Shown here: piece by piece, positions 1-8,458 of the stretch
Layout of the letters: every line of letters starts with the position of its first letter
Position numbering within the stretch: the stretch's first letter is position 1
Assembly (NCBI RefSeq): GCF_012395185.1
Contig: NZ_JAAZTU010000039.1
Location: 1-35,166 of the forward strand
DNA: 35,166 nucleotides
Direction: 5' to 3'
Source of the DNA: Vibrio aestuarianus
GTDB lineage: Bacteria > Pseudomonadota > Gammaproteobacteria > Enterobacterales > Vibrionaceae
Program-made: the position numbers and the translations under genes
Notes under the pieces: generated by a model
What the model was told of the DNA's origin: nothing
Seen by the model: the letters and a program-made list of their open reading frames with translations, nothing else
The model's database searches: none

Positions 1-76
1 GAACTTAATATTGTAAGAAAAATTTCCTCAGTTTATTATTACCTTGTCGACTAAATTAAATCTTATAGGAATAGTC

Positions 77-490
77 ATGTCTGAATTAACAAAAACTCTA
101 CTAAATATCCGTAGCCTACGCGCTTTCTCTCGTGAACTAACTCTTGAGCAACTTGAAGAAGCTCTAGATAAATTAACGATTGTTGTACAAGAGCGTAGAG
201 AATCAGAAGAGGAAGAGCGTTCAGCTCGCGCTGAACAAGAAGCCAAACTTGCAGCTATTGCAGAACAAATTGCAAAAGATGGTATTGATGTTAGCGCATT
301 AATTTCAGCACTTTCTGGTGAAACAAAAGGCAAAGTAAAAGCTCAAGGTAAACGCGCACCTCGCCCTGCAAAATATAAATATGTCGATAATAACGGCAAT
401 GAAAAAACGTGGACTGGTCAAGGCCGTACACCTTCTGCAATTCAAGAGCAACTTGATGCAGGTAAGTCTCTAGAAGAATTTGAGATTTAA
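77..490 (+). CDS. hns: H-NS family nucleoid-associated protein
   Basis: A 137-residue protein of H-NS size and layout. H-NS proteins coat AT-rich DNA, bridge it and silence promoters, including those of horizontally acquired genes. The N-terminal half (about residues 1-65) is charged, helical and Glu/Arg-rich, as in the oligomerisation domain. A basic linker (GKVKAQGKRAPRPAKYKY) follows, then the DNA-binding domain with the hallmark loop TWTGQGRTP near residues 110-118. The ATG at 77 is preceded by TAGGAA at the right distance. An in-frame TTG at 44 would add 11 residues that are not H-NS-like, so it was not used. The gene stands alone and ends in a strong hairpin terminator. Family assignment is firm. 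Whether the organism has further H-NS paralogues cannot be seen here. Confidence 0.95.
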   Translation: MSELTKTLLNIRSLRAFSRELTLEQLEEALDKLTIVVQERRESEEEERSARAEQEAKLAAIAEQIAKDGIDVSALISALSGETKGKVKAQGKRAPRPAKYKYVDNNGNEKTWTGQGRTPSAIQEQLDAGKSLEEFEI

Positions 491-503
491 TTATCAATTA
501 AAT

Positions 504-530
504 AAAAAGGCTCCCTATCGGAGCCTTTTT
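504..530. terminator. bidirectional intrinsic terminator between hns and gsk
   Basis: GGCTCC (509-514) pairs with GGAGCC (520-525) around a 5-base loop, flanked by A5 on the left and T5 on the right. It can therefore end hns transcription on the plus strand and gsk transcription on the minus strand. Confidence 0.9.
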
Positions 531-546
531 ATTATCTGTAAGAACA

Positions 547-1851
547 TTAGCGTTCCCAATATGCTTCTTCTAAACTGTCTTCGCGTTCAGGCAAACCACG
601 AGATAAACGTGGAGAATGTTGCACTAACACTTCATAGCTCGCACGATTAGAATATTTGCAGACTTGAGAAAATGATGAATAGGTTAAAAAGTCGTTCTGG
701 TGCTTACTTGAATTAGGTACATTCTCTTTGTGATATTTATTGGCGGCCATATCATGCAATAAGGCCGATAAAGCCGCATCACCGGCACCATTCGTGTTTT
801 TAATTTTTTCAGGTCCACCCATATAAGGTGCAATATGAGAATAAATACGGATTGGGTTTTCACAGCTTATTTTTGATGCTGGGCGGCTAAACTCGTAACG
901 GTTAAATTCAGGAATCGAACCTGGCAATAGCGGCAATGACGTCTCTCGTTTTGCTGAATCTTCGGTATAACCGGCCATAAACAGTCCAACAGGACCTGCG
1001 GTACACAATACTAAATCAACCCAATCTAACGCTTTATTCGATGCAGCAAGCGGATCACTTTCACCGGTTAAAGCCTCTGCTTCATCTTCGTTCATAGCAA
1101 CGACAGTGACATTATCACGCAAAAATTCTTGCCAATATTGGGGGTCGTCTTGAATAACAAATTTTGTCCCTAGTGTTAATACCACTGGTACATCGTATTT
1201 TTTGGCGTACTCAATCGCCTTCATTGTTGCATCAGGCATCGGATCGCCCTTTTTACAACGCACAAGATACGCCGTGATAACTAATGCCGAAGCACTACGA
1301 AATATTTTTTCAGGCACATTATCCGGGGTAAGTTGATTCATCTGCCCTTCGCTAATGGCAAAAGTACGCTCTCCATCTTCAGTAATTAGCGCAAAACAAC
1401 GACCAATAGCGCCATCTACACCTTGTAAATAATTCAAATCCATACGACTTGATGTATTACATAGATAACGGTATCCATAACTGCCTATTTTTATATCCTG
1501 GCTCATGACCCCTAATAAGGTAGATCGATCATCGGCCAACACCGAATAATTGTGTAATGTATTACCTATAGTGCCACCGGCATACTCATTCGTAATTAAG
1601 TTATTTTCTTTTAGCTCGACATAAAGCGCTTCGGCTTTTTGATCATCAATAACTAATGAGTGCCCTTTACTAAGCCCATATTTATCAATTAGGTCTGTTG
1701 TTACTTTCGCTTCTATATCGACCAAGGTTTGGTCAATACCAATAATATGTGTACGCGACATCTTCTTATTTTCTTGTGATTGAATGACAAGAGGATCGCG
1801 AGCGTGAACAGGAAAGTAATGCTTGGATTTGCGTTGACCAGGAAATTTCAT
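547..1851 (-). CDS. gsk: inosine-guanosine kinase
   Basis: A 434-residue PfkB-family sugar kinase, the same length as E. coli Gsk and collinear with it as I recall that sequence. It phosphorylates inosine and guanosine to IMP and GMP in purine salvage in the cytoplasm. Visible landmarks are the family-typical start MKFPGQRKSKHYFPV, the substrate-side motif EYAGGTIGNT near residue 90, the middle segment MNEDEAEALTGESDP, the PfkB anion-hole/catalytic-base signature NTNGAGDAALSALL in the C-terminal third, and the C-terminal LPEREDSLEEAYW. Upstream lie a good sigma-70 promoter (-35 TTGCCG, 17-bp spacer, -10 TAGAAT) and a PurR-like palindrome. This fits purine-responsive control. Transcription runs toward hns and ends at their shared terminator. 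Confidence 0.96.
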   Translation of the reverse strand: MKFPGQRKSKHYFPVHARDPLVIQSQENKKMSRTHIIGIDQTLVDIEAKVTTDLIDKYGLSKGHSLVIDDQKAEALYVELKENNLITNEYAGGTIGNTLHNYSVLADDRSTLLGVMSQDIKIGSYGYRYLCNTSSRMDLNYLQGVDGAIGRCFALITEDGERTFAISEGQMNQLTPDNVPEKIFRSASALVITAYLVRCKKGDPMPDATMKAIEYAKKYDVPVVLTLGTKFVIQDDPQYWQEFLRDNVTVVAMNEDEAEALTGESDPLAASNKALDWVDLVLCTAGPVGLFMAGYTEDSAKRETSLPLLPGSIPEFNRYEFSRPASKISCENPIRIYSHIAPYMGGPEKIKNTNGAGDAALSALLHDMAANKYHKENVPNSSKHQNDFLTYSSFSQVCKYSNRASYEVLVQHSPRLSRGLPEREDSLEEAYWER

Positions 1852-1886
1852 AACGTAAGTCTGAGTAAAGGGGTGAAGGATGCGCG

Positions 1887-1915
1887 ATTCTACCGCGCAC
1901 CCAATTGCGCGGCAA
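1887..1915 (-). promoter_or_regulatory. sigma-70 promoter of gsk
   Basis: Read on the minus strand, TTGCCG (1915-1910), a 17-base spacer and TAGAAT (1892-1887) form a good promoter about 36 bases upstream of the gsk ATG. The spacer holds an inverted repeat, CCGCGC/GCGCGG (1893-1898 and 1907-1912), that may be part of the control region. Inferred from sequence only. Confidence 0.55.
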
Positions 1916-1927
1916 CTAAGTCGGTTA

Positions 1928-1943
1928 TAGCAAACGTTTGCTG
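1928..1943. promoter_or_regulatory. PurR-like operator upstream of gsk
   Basis: AGCAAACGTTTGCT (1929-1942) is a perfect palindrome containing the complete 12-base core GCAAACGTTTGC of the PurR box (consensus ACGCAAACGTTTGCGT). It lies just upstream of the gsk -35 element. PurR with hypoxanthine or guanine represses purine genes, so its position before a purine salvage kinase is sensible. The binding assignment is an inference from the match. Confidence 0.75.
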
Positions 1944-1953
1944 ATGGTTATTT

Positions 1954-2223
1954 TTATTCACCTTCCATGAAGCTGAGATCTGGTAGCATATCCAAATGCT
2001 CAGAATAACGTTTTAAATTGAATTCACCTTCATTTTTCATCACATCGAAAACTTCAATCGCTAGCGCACACGCCATTGATGCCACCGCATCTTCTCGGCT
2101 ACTCCCTGTCATCATCAGACGCATTAATGTCTCTTTTACTTTGATTGGATTTCCTTCTGCGAGTTGATTTTCAACCGTTTCAATCAGAATCGCGTCATCC
2201 ATTATTTGGTTTTCATCTTGCAT
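1954..2223 (-). CDS. small acidic conserved-type protein of unknown function
   Basis: I do not recognise this 89-residue protein. It is acidic, has no signal peptide or membrane segment, and reads as mostly helical: MQDENQIMDDAILIETVENQ at the start, a middle segment rich in small residues (TGSSREDAVASMACALAIEV), and a C-terminus ending MLPDLSFMEGE. The ATG at 2223 has AAGG eight bases upstream; a second ATG at 2202 is possible. It lies upstream of gsk in the same direction with a 102-base gap that carries the gsk promoter and the PurR-like box, so the two genes may be only partly co-transcribed. Good start signal and codon use support a real gene. Function is unknown. Confidence 0.75.
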   Translation of the reverse strand: MQDENQIMDDAILIETVENQLAEGNPIKVKETLMRLMMTGSSREDAVASMACALAIEVFDVMKNEGEFNLKRYSEHLDMLPDLSFMEGE

Positions 2224-2472
2224 GTTGCTGCCTTATATAAATCTAACTAATAGGTTGAAATTATTGGCAAACCATATGTGCCATTTCAAGTGATGTAAGT
2301 CATCACCGAGAACCCAACCCTAATAAGAGAATATCGAGAATTTCATGCACTATGCCATAGGCAATTAGAGAACTCTAAAATTAATTTATCTTTAGTACTG
2401 GTGGAAACTACAGCAATTAAGCGTAATAGAAGTGTGATTGCAGTCTCGGATCTGTCCCCACTAAAATCTTTC

Positions 2473-2481
2473 TGATAGAAT
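2473..2481 (+). promoter_or_regulatory. extended -10 promoter of the mnmA operon
   Basis: TGATAGAAT fits an extended -10 element (TGnTATAAT) about 33 bases before the mnmA ATG. No convincing -35 box is visible, which is tolerated with an extended -10. The rest of the 2224-2513 gap shows no other clear signal. Confidence 0.4.
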
Positions 2482-2513
2482 CTGCATCCAAGTCAATTTA
2501 GTGGTATTTAGTA

Positions 2514-3635
2514 ATGTCAGATAACCGCTGCGCAAACAGCCAAAAGAAAGTCATTGTCGGCATGTCCGGTGGTGTTGATTCCTCAGTTTCCGCGTATCTT
2601 CTTAAAGAGCAAGGTTACCAAGTTGAAGGCCTGTTCATGAAGAACTGGGAAGAAGACGACAATGAGGAATATTGTACGGCAGCAGAAGATCTCGCTGACG
2701 CACAGGCAGTTTGTGACAAACTAGGTATCCACCTGCACACGATTAACTTTGCCGCAGAATACTGGGATAACGTATTTGAGTATTTCCTCGCTGAATACAA
2801 AGCTGGGCGTACGCCTAACCCAGACATTCTTTGTAACAAAGAAATCAAGTTTAAAGCCTTCCTAGAATTTGCCGACGAAGTGCTTGATGCCGATTACATT
2901 GCTATGGGTCACTACGTGCGTCGCACCTTCCCTGAAGGCAATGAAAAACCACAAATGTTACGTGGGTTGGACAACAATAAAGACCAGAGCTATTTCCTTT
3001 ATACGTTAAGTCACGAACAAGTTGCACGCAGCCTATTCCCTGTTGGTGATTTAGAAAAACCTGAAGTTCGCCGTATTGCTGAAGAACAAGATCTAATTAC
3101 TGCGAAGAAAAAAGATTCAACTGGCATTTGTTTTATTGGCGAACGCAAATTTACTGATTTCTTATCTCGCTATTTACCTGCCCAGCCGGGTAAAATTGAA
3201 ACGCCAGAAGGTAAAGTGATTGGTGAGCACCAAGGTTTGATGTATCACACTTTAGGTCAGCGTAAAGGGTTGCACATCGGTGGCCAAAAAGGCGGCGGTG
3301 GTAATGAAGACCCATGGTATGTCGCAGAGAAAGATCTGCAACGTAATGTTCTTATCGCGGTGCAAGGTGCTGATCACCCATTGCTTAAGTCTCAAGGTTT
3401 GATCGCATCACAATTACACTGGGTTGATCGTACGCCAATTACGGAACCATTGAGCTGCACAGTGAAAACACGTTATCGTCAAACGGATATTGCATGTACT
3501 ATCATCCCTATTGATGATGACAATATAAAAGTTATTTTTGACGAGCCTCAAGTCGCCGTCACCCCGGGTCAATCTGCCGTTTTCTATAAAGACGATGTTT
3601 GTCTTGGTGGCGGAATTATTGAACAGCGCATTTAA
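2514..3635 (+). CDS. mnmA: tRNA-specific 2-thiouridylase MnmA
   Basis: A 373-residue enzyme that thiolates U34 of tRNA-Lys, tRNA-Glu and tRNA-Gln, using ATP to activate the base and sulfur relayed from IscS through the Tus proteins. The PP-loop ATP site GMSGGVDSSVSAYLL lies near residues 16-30. The two catalytic cysteines are present: Cys107 in PNPDILCNKEIKF and Cys206 in STGICFIGERKF. The FLYTLSHEQ and YHTLGQRKGLHIGG segments are also typical. It is the first gene of an mnmA-hflD-purB run. The ATG at 2514 has only a weak upstream GTGG as Shine-Dalgarno, but the family start fits. Older name trmU. Confidence 0.97.
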   Translation: MSDNRCANSQKKVIVGMSGGVDSSVSAYLLKEQGYQVEGLFMKNWEEDDNEEYCTAAEDLADAQAVCDKLGIHLHTINFAAEYWDNVFEYFLAEYKAGRTPNPDILCNKEIKFKAFLEFADEVLDADYIAMGHYVRRTFPEGNEKPQMLRGLDNNKDQSYFLYTLSHEQVARSLFPVGDLEKPEVRRIAEEQDLITAKKKDSTGICFIGERKFTDFLSRYLPAQPGKIETPEGKVIGEHQGLMYHTLGQRKGLHIGGQKGGGGNEDPWYVAEKDLQRNVLIAVQGADHPLLKSQGLIASQLHWVDRTPITEPLSCTVKTRYRQTDIACTIIPIDDDNIKVIFDEPQVAVTPGQSAVFYKDDVCLGGGIIEQRI

Positions 3636-3654
3636 TTGATTTAGGAGTAATTAC

Positions 3655-4272
3655 GTGGCTAACACCATTTATGACCGTACCATCGCATTTGCCGGTATCT
3701 GCCAAGCGGTTGCCTTAGTGCAACAAGTCGCGAAAAATGGTCACTGTGATTCAGACGCGTTTGAAACTTCTCTAACGGCTATTTTAAGCACTAACCCAAG
3801 TAATACTCTCGATGTTTTTGGCTCTGAGGCTAACCTTAAGGTTGGCCTTGAGTGCTTAGTAAAAGGTATCGATAGCACGCCTTCTGGCAGTGAGCTTACT
3901 CGTTACATCATTAGTCTAATGGCATTAGAACGTAAATTAGATGGTCGCCGAGATGCAATGTCACAACTTGGCGATCGGATCCAAACCGCCGAACGTCAAA
4001 TCGAACATTTTGATTTGTTAGACGATCAGATGGTCAGCAATATAGCCAGTATTTATCTTGATGTCATTAGCCCTATTGGGCCGCGTATCCAAGTCACCGG
4101 CACCCCTACAGTATTACAACAAACTTCAACTCAGCACAAAGTACGAGCACTGCTCCTTTCGGGGATCCGCTGCGCGGTATTGTGGCGCCAAGTTGGAGGA
4201 AAACGTCGCCATTTGATTTTCGGTCGTAAGAAAATGATCGAACAAGCACAAATACTTTTGGCGCGTATCTAG
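3655..4272 (+). CDS. hflD: HflD, high-frequency-lysogenization protein homologue
   Basis: A 205-residue protein that fits HflD in size, in its N-terminal segment (DRTIAFAGICQAVALVQQVA) and in its fixed place between mnmA and purB. In E. coli HflD is a peripheral inner-membrane protein that binds phage lambda CII; its housekeeping job is not settled. The start is GTG at 3655, with TAGGAG eight bases upstream (3642-3647). The gap to mnmA is 19 bases, so it is co-transcribed. No transmembrane helix is obvious. The C-terminus is basic (GGKRRHLIFGRKKMIEQAQ). Confidence 0.92.
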   Translation: MANTIYDRTIAFAGICQAVALVQQVAKNGHCDSDAFETSLTAILSTNPSNTLDVFGSEANLKVGLECLVKGIDSTPSGSELTRYIISLMALERKLDGRRDAMSQLGDRIQTAERQIEHFDLLDDQMVSNIASIYLDVISPIGPRIQVTGTPTVLQQTSTQHKVRALLLSGIRCAVLWRQVGGKRRHLIFGRKKMIEQAQILLARI

Positions 4273-4325
4273 CTTCAATGCAAAGAATTCACTCTCATAC
4301 TTAACCTCAAATTCAGGAGAAAAAC

Positions 4326-5696
4326 ATGGAACTGTCAGCCTTGACTGCTGTTTCACCGGTAGACGGCCGCTACGGAAGTAAAACGATTGCGTTACGCAGT
4401 ATCTTTAGTGAGTTTGGTCTCCTCAAATATCGCACCATCGTTGAAGTACGTTGGCTACAGAAGCTTTCAGCAACCGCTGAAATCGCTGAAGTACCAGCAT
4501 TCAGCGCAGAAGCGAATCAATTCCTCGATAATATTGCTGCAAACTTCTGTGAAGAAGACGCTGCTCGTATTAAAGAAATTGAACGCACGACGAACCATGA
4601 TGTTAAGGCTGTAGAGTACTTCTTAAAAGAAAAAGTGGCAGAGATGCCTGAGCTGCACGCCGTCAACGAATTCATTCATTTTGCTTGTACCTCTGAAGAC
4701 ATTAACAATACTTCTCACGCGTTAATGCTAAAAGAAGCACGTGACACCGTTATTCTTCCTGAAATTCGTAACATCATTGATGCAATCCGTAAGCTAGCAG
4801 AAGAGTACCGAGATATTCCGTTACTTTCTCGTACCCACGGCCAGCCAGCTTCTCCTAGTACAATGGGGAAAGAGATGGCTAACGTAGCGTACCGTATGGA
4901 GCGCCAATATAAGCAAATTGCTAATGTTGAGATCTTAGCCAAAGTGAATGGCGCAGTGGGTAACTATAACGCTCACCTATCAGCTTATCCTGAAGTTGAT
5001 TGGCATCATTTCAGTGAACAATTTATTACTGAATGCTTAGGCGTAACGTGGAACCCTTATACAACACAAATCGAACCTCATGATTACATTGCAGAATTGT
5101 TCGATGCCGTTGCTCGTTTCAATACCATTCTGATTGATTTCGATCGTGATATTTGGGGCTATATTGCACTGGGTCATTTCAAGCAAAAAACCATCGCTGG
5201 CGAAATCGGTTCTTCAACCATGCCGCATAAAGTAAACCCAATCGATTTTGAAAACTCCGAAGGTAACCTTGGTCTAGCTAACGCGGTATTCGGTCATTTG
5301 GCTCAAAAACTGCCTATCTCACGCTGGCAGCGTGACCTAACTGATTCGACTGTATTACGTAACCTAGGTGTGGGTGTTGGCTATGCAATTATCGCCTACA
5401 CATCAACACTAAAAGGCATTAGTAAACTCGAAGTTAACCGTGATGCACTATTGGCAGAACTGGATAAAAACTGGGAAGTATTAGCAGAACCAGTCCAAAC
5501 TGTGATGCGCCGCTATGGTATTGAAAAGCCATACGAGAAGCTTAAAGAACTCACACGTGGTAAGCGTGTTGATGGTGAAGCAATGCGTAATTTCATTGAC
5601 GGCTTAGAGCTACCAGAAGCTGAAAAAGCACGCTTGAAAGAGATGACACCAGCCAACTATATTGGTCAAGCTATCGAACTCACAGATAAGCTGTAA
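4326..5696 (+). CDS. purB: adenylosuccinate lyase
   Basis: A 456-residue member of the fumarase/aspartase superfamily, the length of E. coli PurB. It cleaves SAICAR to AICAR and adenylosuccinate to AMP, each time releasing fumarate. Landmarks are the N-terminal LTAVSPVDGRYGSKT, TSEDINNTSHALML near residue 125, TRTHGQ-type motif SRTHGQPASPSTMGKE, and the superfamily signature GSSTMPHKVNPIDFEN with the flexible catalytic-serine loop. It has a clear ribosome site (CAGGAG, 4314-4319) and is 53 bases behind hflD, the conserved third gene of the block. A strong terminator follows. Confidence 0.97.
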   Translation: MELSALTAVSPVDGRYGSKTIALRSIFSEFGLLKYRTIVEVRWLQKLSATAEIAEVPAFSAEANQFLDNIAANFCEEDAARIKEIERTTNHDVKAVEYFLKEKVAEMPELHAVNEFIHFACTSEDINNTSHALMLKEARDTVILPEIRNIIDAIRKLAEEYRDIPLLSRTHGQPASPSTMGKEMANVAYRMERQYKQIANVEILAKVNGAVGNYNAHLSAYPEVDWHHFSEQFITECLGVTWNPYTTQIEPHDYIAELFDAVARFNTILIDFDRDIWGYIALGHFKQKTIAGEIGSSTMPHKVNPIDFENSEGNLGLANAVFGHLAQKLPISRWQRDLTDSTVLRNLGVGVGYAIIAYTSTLKGISKLEVNRDALLAELDKNWEVLAEPVQTVMRRYGIEKPYEKLKELTRGKRVDGEAMRNFIDGLELPEAEKARLKEMTPANYIGQAIELTDKL

Positions 5697-5720
5697 GACT
5701 TAGCTTCGACTCTCTATGAC

Positions 5721-5753
5721 AAAGCCCACGCACGATATTCGTGGGCTTTCGTT
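5721..5753 (+). terminator. intrinsic terminator after purB
   Basis: AAAGCCCACG (5721-5730) pairs with CGTGGGCTTT (5740-5749) around a 9-base loop and is followed by a short T-rich tract. The A-run on the left also lets it act toward the minus strand, where serC ends at 5819. Confidence 0.85.
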
Positions 5754-5818
5754 TATCAACACAACAGCCTTTGCTCATACAGCAGACGATGTGCTCTTGG
5801 TGTGATATCAATTATTTT

Positions 5819-6916
5819 TTATGCATATTGCTTTTCAAATTCGTGCATAAAATCAACCAGCGCTTGAACCCCTTCCAATGACATTGCATTGTAGATAGAA
5901 GCACGCATACCACCAACCGCACGGTGACCTTTTAGTGAAGCTAAACCGCGTGCCTCTGCTTGCTCTAAAAATACGCTATCCAGCTCAGGTTTTGCTAATT
6001 GGAAAGGGACATTCATTAGAGAACGGTTATCTGGGTGGATCTCATTACGATAAAATGGAGACTCATCAATACAGTTATATAATAAGGCTGCTTTTTCATG
6101 GTTAATCAATTCAATGGCTTGAACACCACCCTGCTCTTTCAACCATTTGAATACCAAGCCTGACAAATACCAAGCAAATGTCGGTGGTGTATTGAACATG
6201 GAGTCTTGTTCTGCCTGAACTTTATAGTTCAAAATCGTCGGTAAAACATCGCTAGCCAATCCCAGAAGATCATCACGCACAATCACAATACAGATGCCTG
6301 CCGGGCCTATATTCTTTTGTGCACCCGCATAAATCACACCGTATTTTGACACATCAATTTGACGAGAAAGAATAGTTGAAGACATATCGGCCACAATCGG
6401 CTTATCCGTTTGAGGAAGATCATTGATTTCAATACCATCTATCGTTTCGTTCGGACAAAAATGAACATACGCGGATTCAGGGTCAATTTTCCAATCACAG
6501 GCAGGGATAACAGCAGCCTTACCATCTTTAGTGACTTTGGCATTAAACACATCAGGTTCGCAGTATTTGTTCGCTTCGTTAATCGCACTTTCTGCCCAAT
6601 AACCAGCATCTATATAGGTTGCTTTAGTTGCGTCACCAAGTAAATTAAGAGGCACGGCGGCAAACTGAGCTCGTGCACCACCTTGGCAAAATAAGACTTT
6701 ATAATTATCAGGAATATTCAATAAATCGCGTAGATCTTGTTCCGCATCTTGAGCGACTTTGATAAATGGTTTGCTACGGTGGCTAATTTCCATCACGGAC
6801 GTGCCAAGTTCATTCCAATTCACAAACTCAGCTTGTGCTTTTTCCATTACCGCTTTTGGCAAACCCGCAGGGCCCGCACTAAAATTATAAACAGTGTCCG
6901 TTTGATTTGGTTCCAT
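5819..6916 (-). CDS. serC: phosphoserine aminotransferase
   Basis: A 365-residue PLP enzyme of serine and vitamin B6 biosynthesis that transaminates 3-phosphohydroxypyruvate to O-phosphoserine. It shows the SerC opening VYNFSAGPAGLPKAVMEKAQ, the cofactor/substrate segment FCQGGARAQFAAVPLNLL, the PLP lysine in YAGAQKNIGPAG (Lys201 from this start) and the C-terminal GHRAVGGMRASIYNAM. The chosen ATG at 6916 has AAGGAC close upstream. The frame continues 15 codons further to 6961, but those codons are unlike SerC. The gene is monocistronic as far as can be seen. The terminator in front of it belongs to the gene upstream. Confidence 0.96.
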   Translation of the reverse strand: MEPNQTDTVYNFSAGPAGLPKAVMEKAQAEFVNWNELGTSVMEISHRSKPFIKVAQDAEQDLRDLLNIPDNYKVLFCQGGARAQFAAVPLNLLGDATKATYIDAGYWAESAINEANKYCEPDVFNAKVTKDGKAAVIPACDWKIDPESAYVHFCPNETIDGIEINDLPQTDKPIVADMSSTILSRQIDVSKYGVIYAGAQKNIGPAGICIVIVRDDLLGLASDVLPTILNYKVQAEQDSMFNTPPTFAWYLSGLVFKWLKEQGGVQAIELINHEKAALLYNCIDESPFYRNEIHPDNRSLMNVPFQLAKPELDSVFLEQAEARGLASLKGHRAVGGMRASIYNAMSLEGVQALVDFMHEFEKQYA

Positions 6917-6985
6917 GAAGTCCTTGCTCCTACTATCGACAATTAATGTGATTAATAACACTTTTTACACAGGATAAAAAGCGAG

Positions 6986-7013
6986 AAAAGAGGTCATGTG
7001 ACCTCTTTTTTTT
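6986..7013. terminator. terminator between the DUF945 gene and serC
   Basis: GAGGTCA/TGACCTC with a 2-base spacer, flanked by A4 on the left and T8 on the right. It can end minus-strand transcription from the DUF945 gene. The long T run sits on the plus strand, where no gene reads in, so the strong side appears unused. Confidence 0.75.
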
Positions 7014-7045
7014 ATTGATAGGGAAAAAGCATTACTTTACTGACA

Positions 7046-8305
7046 TTAACCAAGCATTACTGGCATCAACAAGGCAACCAGTGGAAGTTGCTTGCCGTTT
7101 TTAAACTCCAGATTTCCTTGTTTAATTTCAGCTTGAAGTCGATATCCATCAGCCTCTTGAACCATCATTTCCATGATAACAAGTTCATCGATGCCTTGTT
7201 TAATAAATGGAAAATCCTCAACCAATTGATTCGAAATAAAAGTATCAACATTACCCACTAACGCTGGCAAAATAATACTTGGGTCTTGCAATATATCATT
7301 GGTTCCTTCCGGTACAGCGATTTTCCATTTTGATTCAAACTCACCACTAGCGATTTTTAGCGCCATTTTATTCATAGAAAGGTAGAAACCTTTCGCAAAT
7401 AAAGACTCGATATAAGGTAAGGCCTGCTGAATATCTTGTTCCGACAATGCAGGGTTATTTTGGTATAGTGTGGTGAGTTTTTCCAATGATTCACTGTCTA
7501 AGTCACCCAAGGTGAAATCAATATTTAAATCATTCACTTCACCGTCATTTGAAAGCAGTTTTTCCAACACGACAACATGATTACTGCTAAAGCGAGCAAG
7601 ATCGCCATTGATTGAAGAGTCGAATTTATAGGTGGCATTAGTCACATCAAGCACACTGTTTTCGAACCCATCAACAACACTCAAACGTGATAAAGCCAGT
7701 GACTGGTCTCCCAACCAAAAACCTTTGTCTTGTTTACCTGCACCTTGACCAGACAATTGAGAAAGCGCCATTTTCTCACCACTCGCAAAGTCAAGTTCGA
7801 CTGATGGAACATCAAGTTGGTAGGATATTTCACCTAGCACAGTGACCGCCCCTTCTAATGTTGCAGGTGAAGTCGACACCACCATTTGGCCATCTTGTGT
7901 CGCATAATGCCAGCTATCTAATACAAAGGAATATTGCGTATTACCATTAAGTTGCGTTGTACTGGTTAAGCTTAACGGAAAATCAGGTGTATTCACTAAT
8001 GATGAATGAGCCGTTAAGCTCATAAGACCATGCTCAACCTTGCTATTAACTAGGAACTCAGTTGGCAAGCCGTCAGCTACCAATTGTTGCTTTAGTCCCT
8101 CATCGATTATCTGATAACGCGTTTGAACGTTAGAGGAAAGGTAACCGCGATCATAGTTAACAATCTCGGCCTGAAAAGCCAAGGAAGAGAGCTTTGCTAT
8201 CCCATCGCTGATGACATTATGCCCAATTTGACCCACAGCAAGCGGCCAACATAGCGCGAGAGAGATTGCGCCACCTACGGCACCAATCATTTTTAATTGT
8301 TTCAT
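7046..8305 (-). CDS. DUF945 (YdgA-like) envelope protein
   Basis: A 419-residue protein of the DUF945/YdgA type. It starts with a short N-terminal hydrophobic segment (MIGAVGGAISLALCWPLAVG) that serves as anchor or signal, and the rest is beta-rich and exported. The typical early motif NYDRGYLSSNVQTRYQI (about residues 50-66) supports the family. Members are cell-envelope proteins of unsettled biochemical role; no catalytic motif can be seen. AGGAT sits upstream of the ATG at 8305. The gene lies between serC and the kinase locus in the opposite direction to the kinase, with a 153-base divergent gap. Family call is good, function unknown. Confidence 0.8.
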   Translation of the reverse strand: MKQLKMIGAVGGAISLALCWPLAVGQIGHNVISDGIAKLSSLAFQAEIVNYDRGYLSSNVQTRYQIIDEGLKQQLVADGLPTEFLVNSKVEHGLMSLTAHSSLVNTPDFPLSLTSTTQLNGNTQYSFVLDSWHYATQDGQMVVSTSPATLEGAVTVLGEISYQLDVPSVELDFASGEKMALSQLSGQGAGKQDKGFWLGDQSLALSRLSVVDGFENSVLDVTNATYKFDSSINGDLARFSSNHVVVLEKLLSNDGEVNDLNIDFTLGDLDSESLEKLTTLYQNNPALSEQDIQQALPYIESLFAKGFYLSMNKMALKIASGEFESKWKIAVPEGTNDILQDPSIILPALVGNVDTFISNQLVEDFPFIKQGIDELVIMEMMVQEADGYRLQAEIKQGNLEFKNGKQLPLVALLMPVMLG

Positions 8306-8458
8306 AGTTTTCTATCCTAAACAGTTTCACTCAGTCTACCGTAAAGAAATGAAAACCAAAACATAGAGTTAAGTCAGAGTATTGCTAGAGGATGAGAAAT
8401 TCTAAAACCTAGCTCTCAAACCCAATTTTAGATAATTGCTACAGTAGAATAAATCGCC

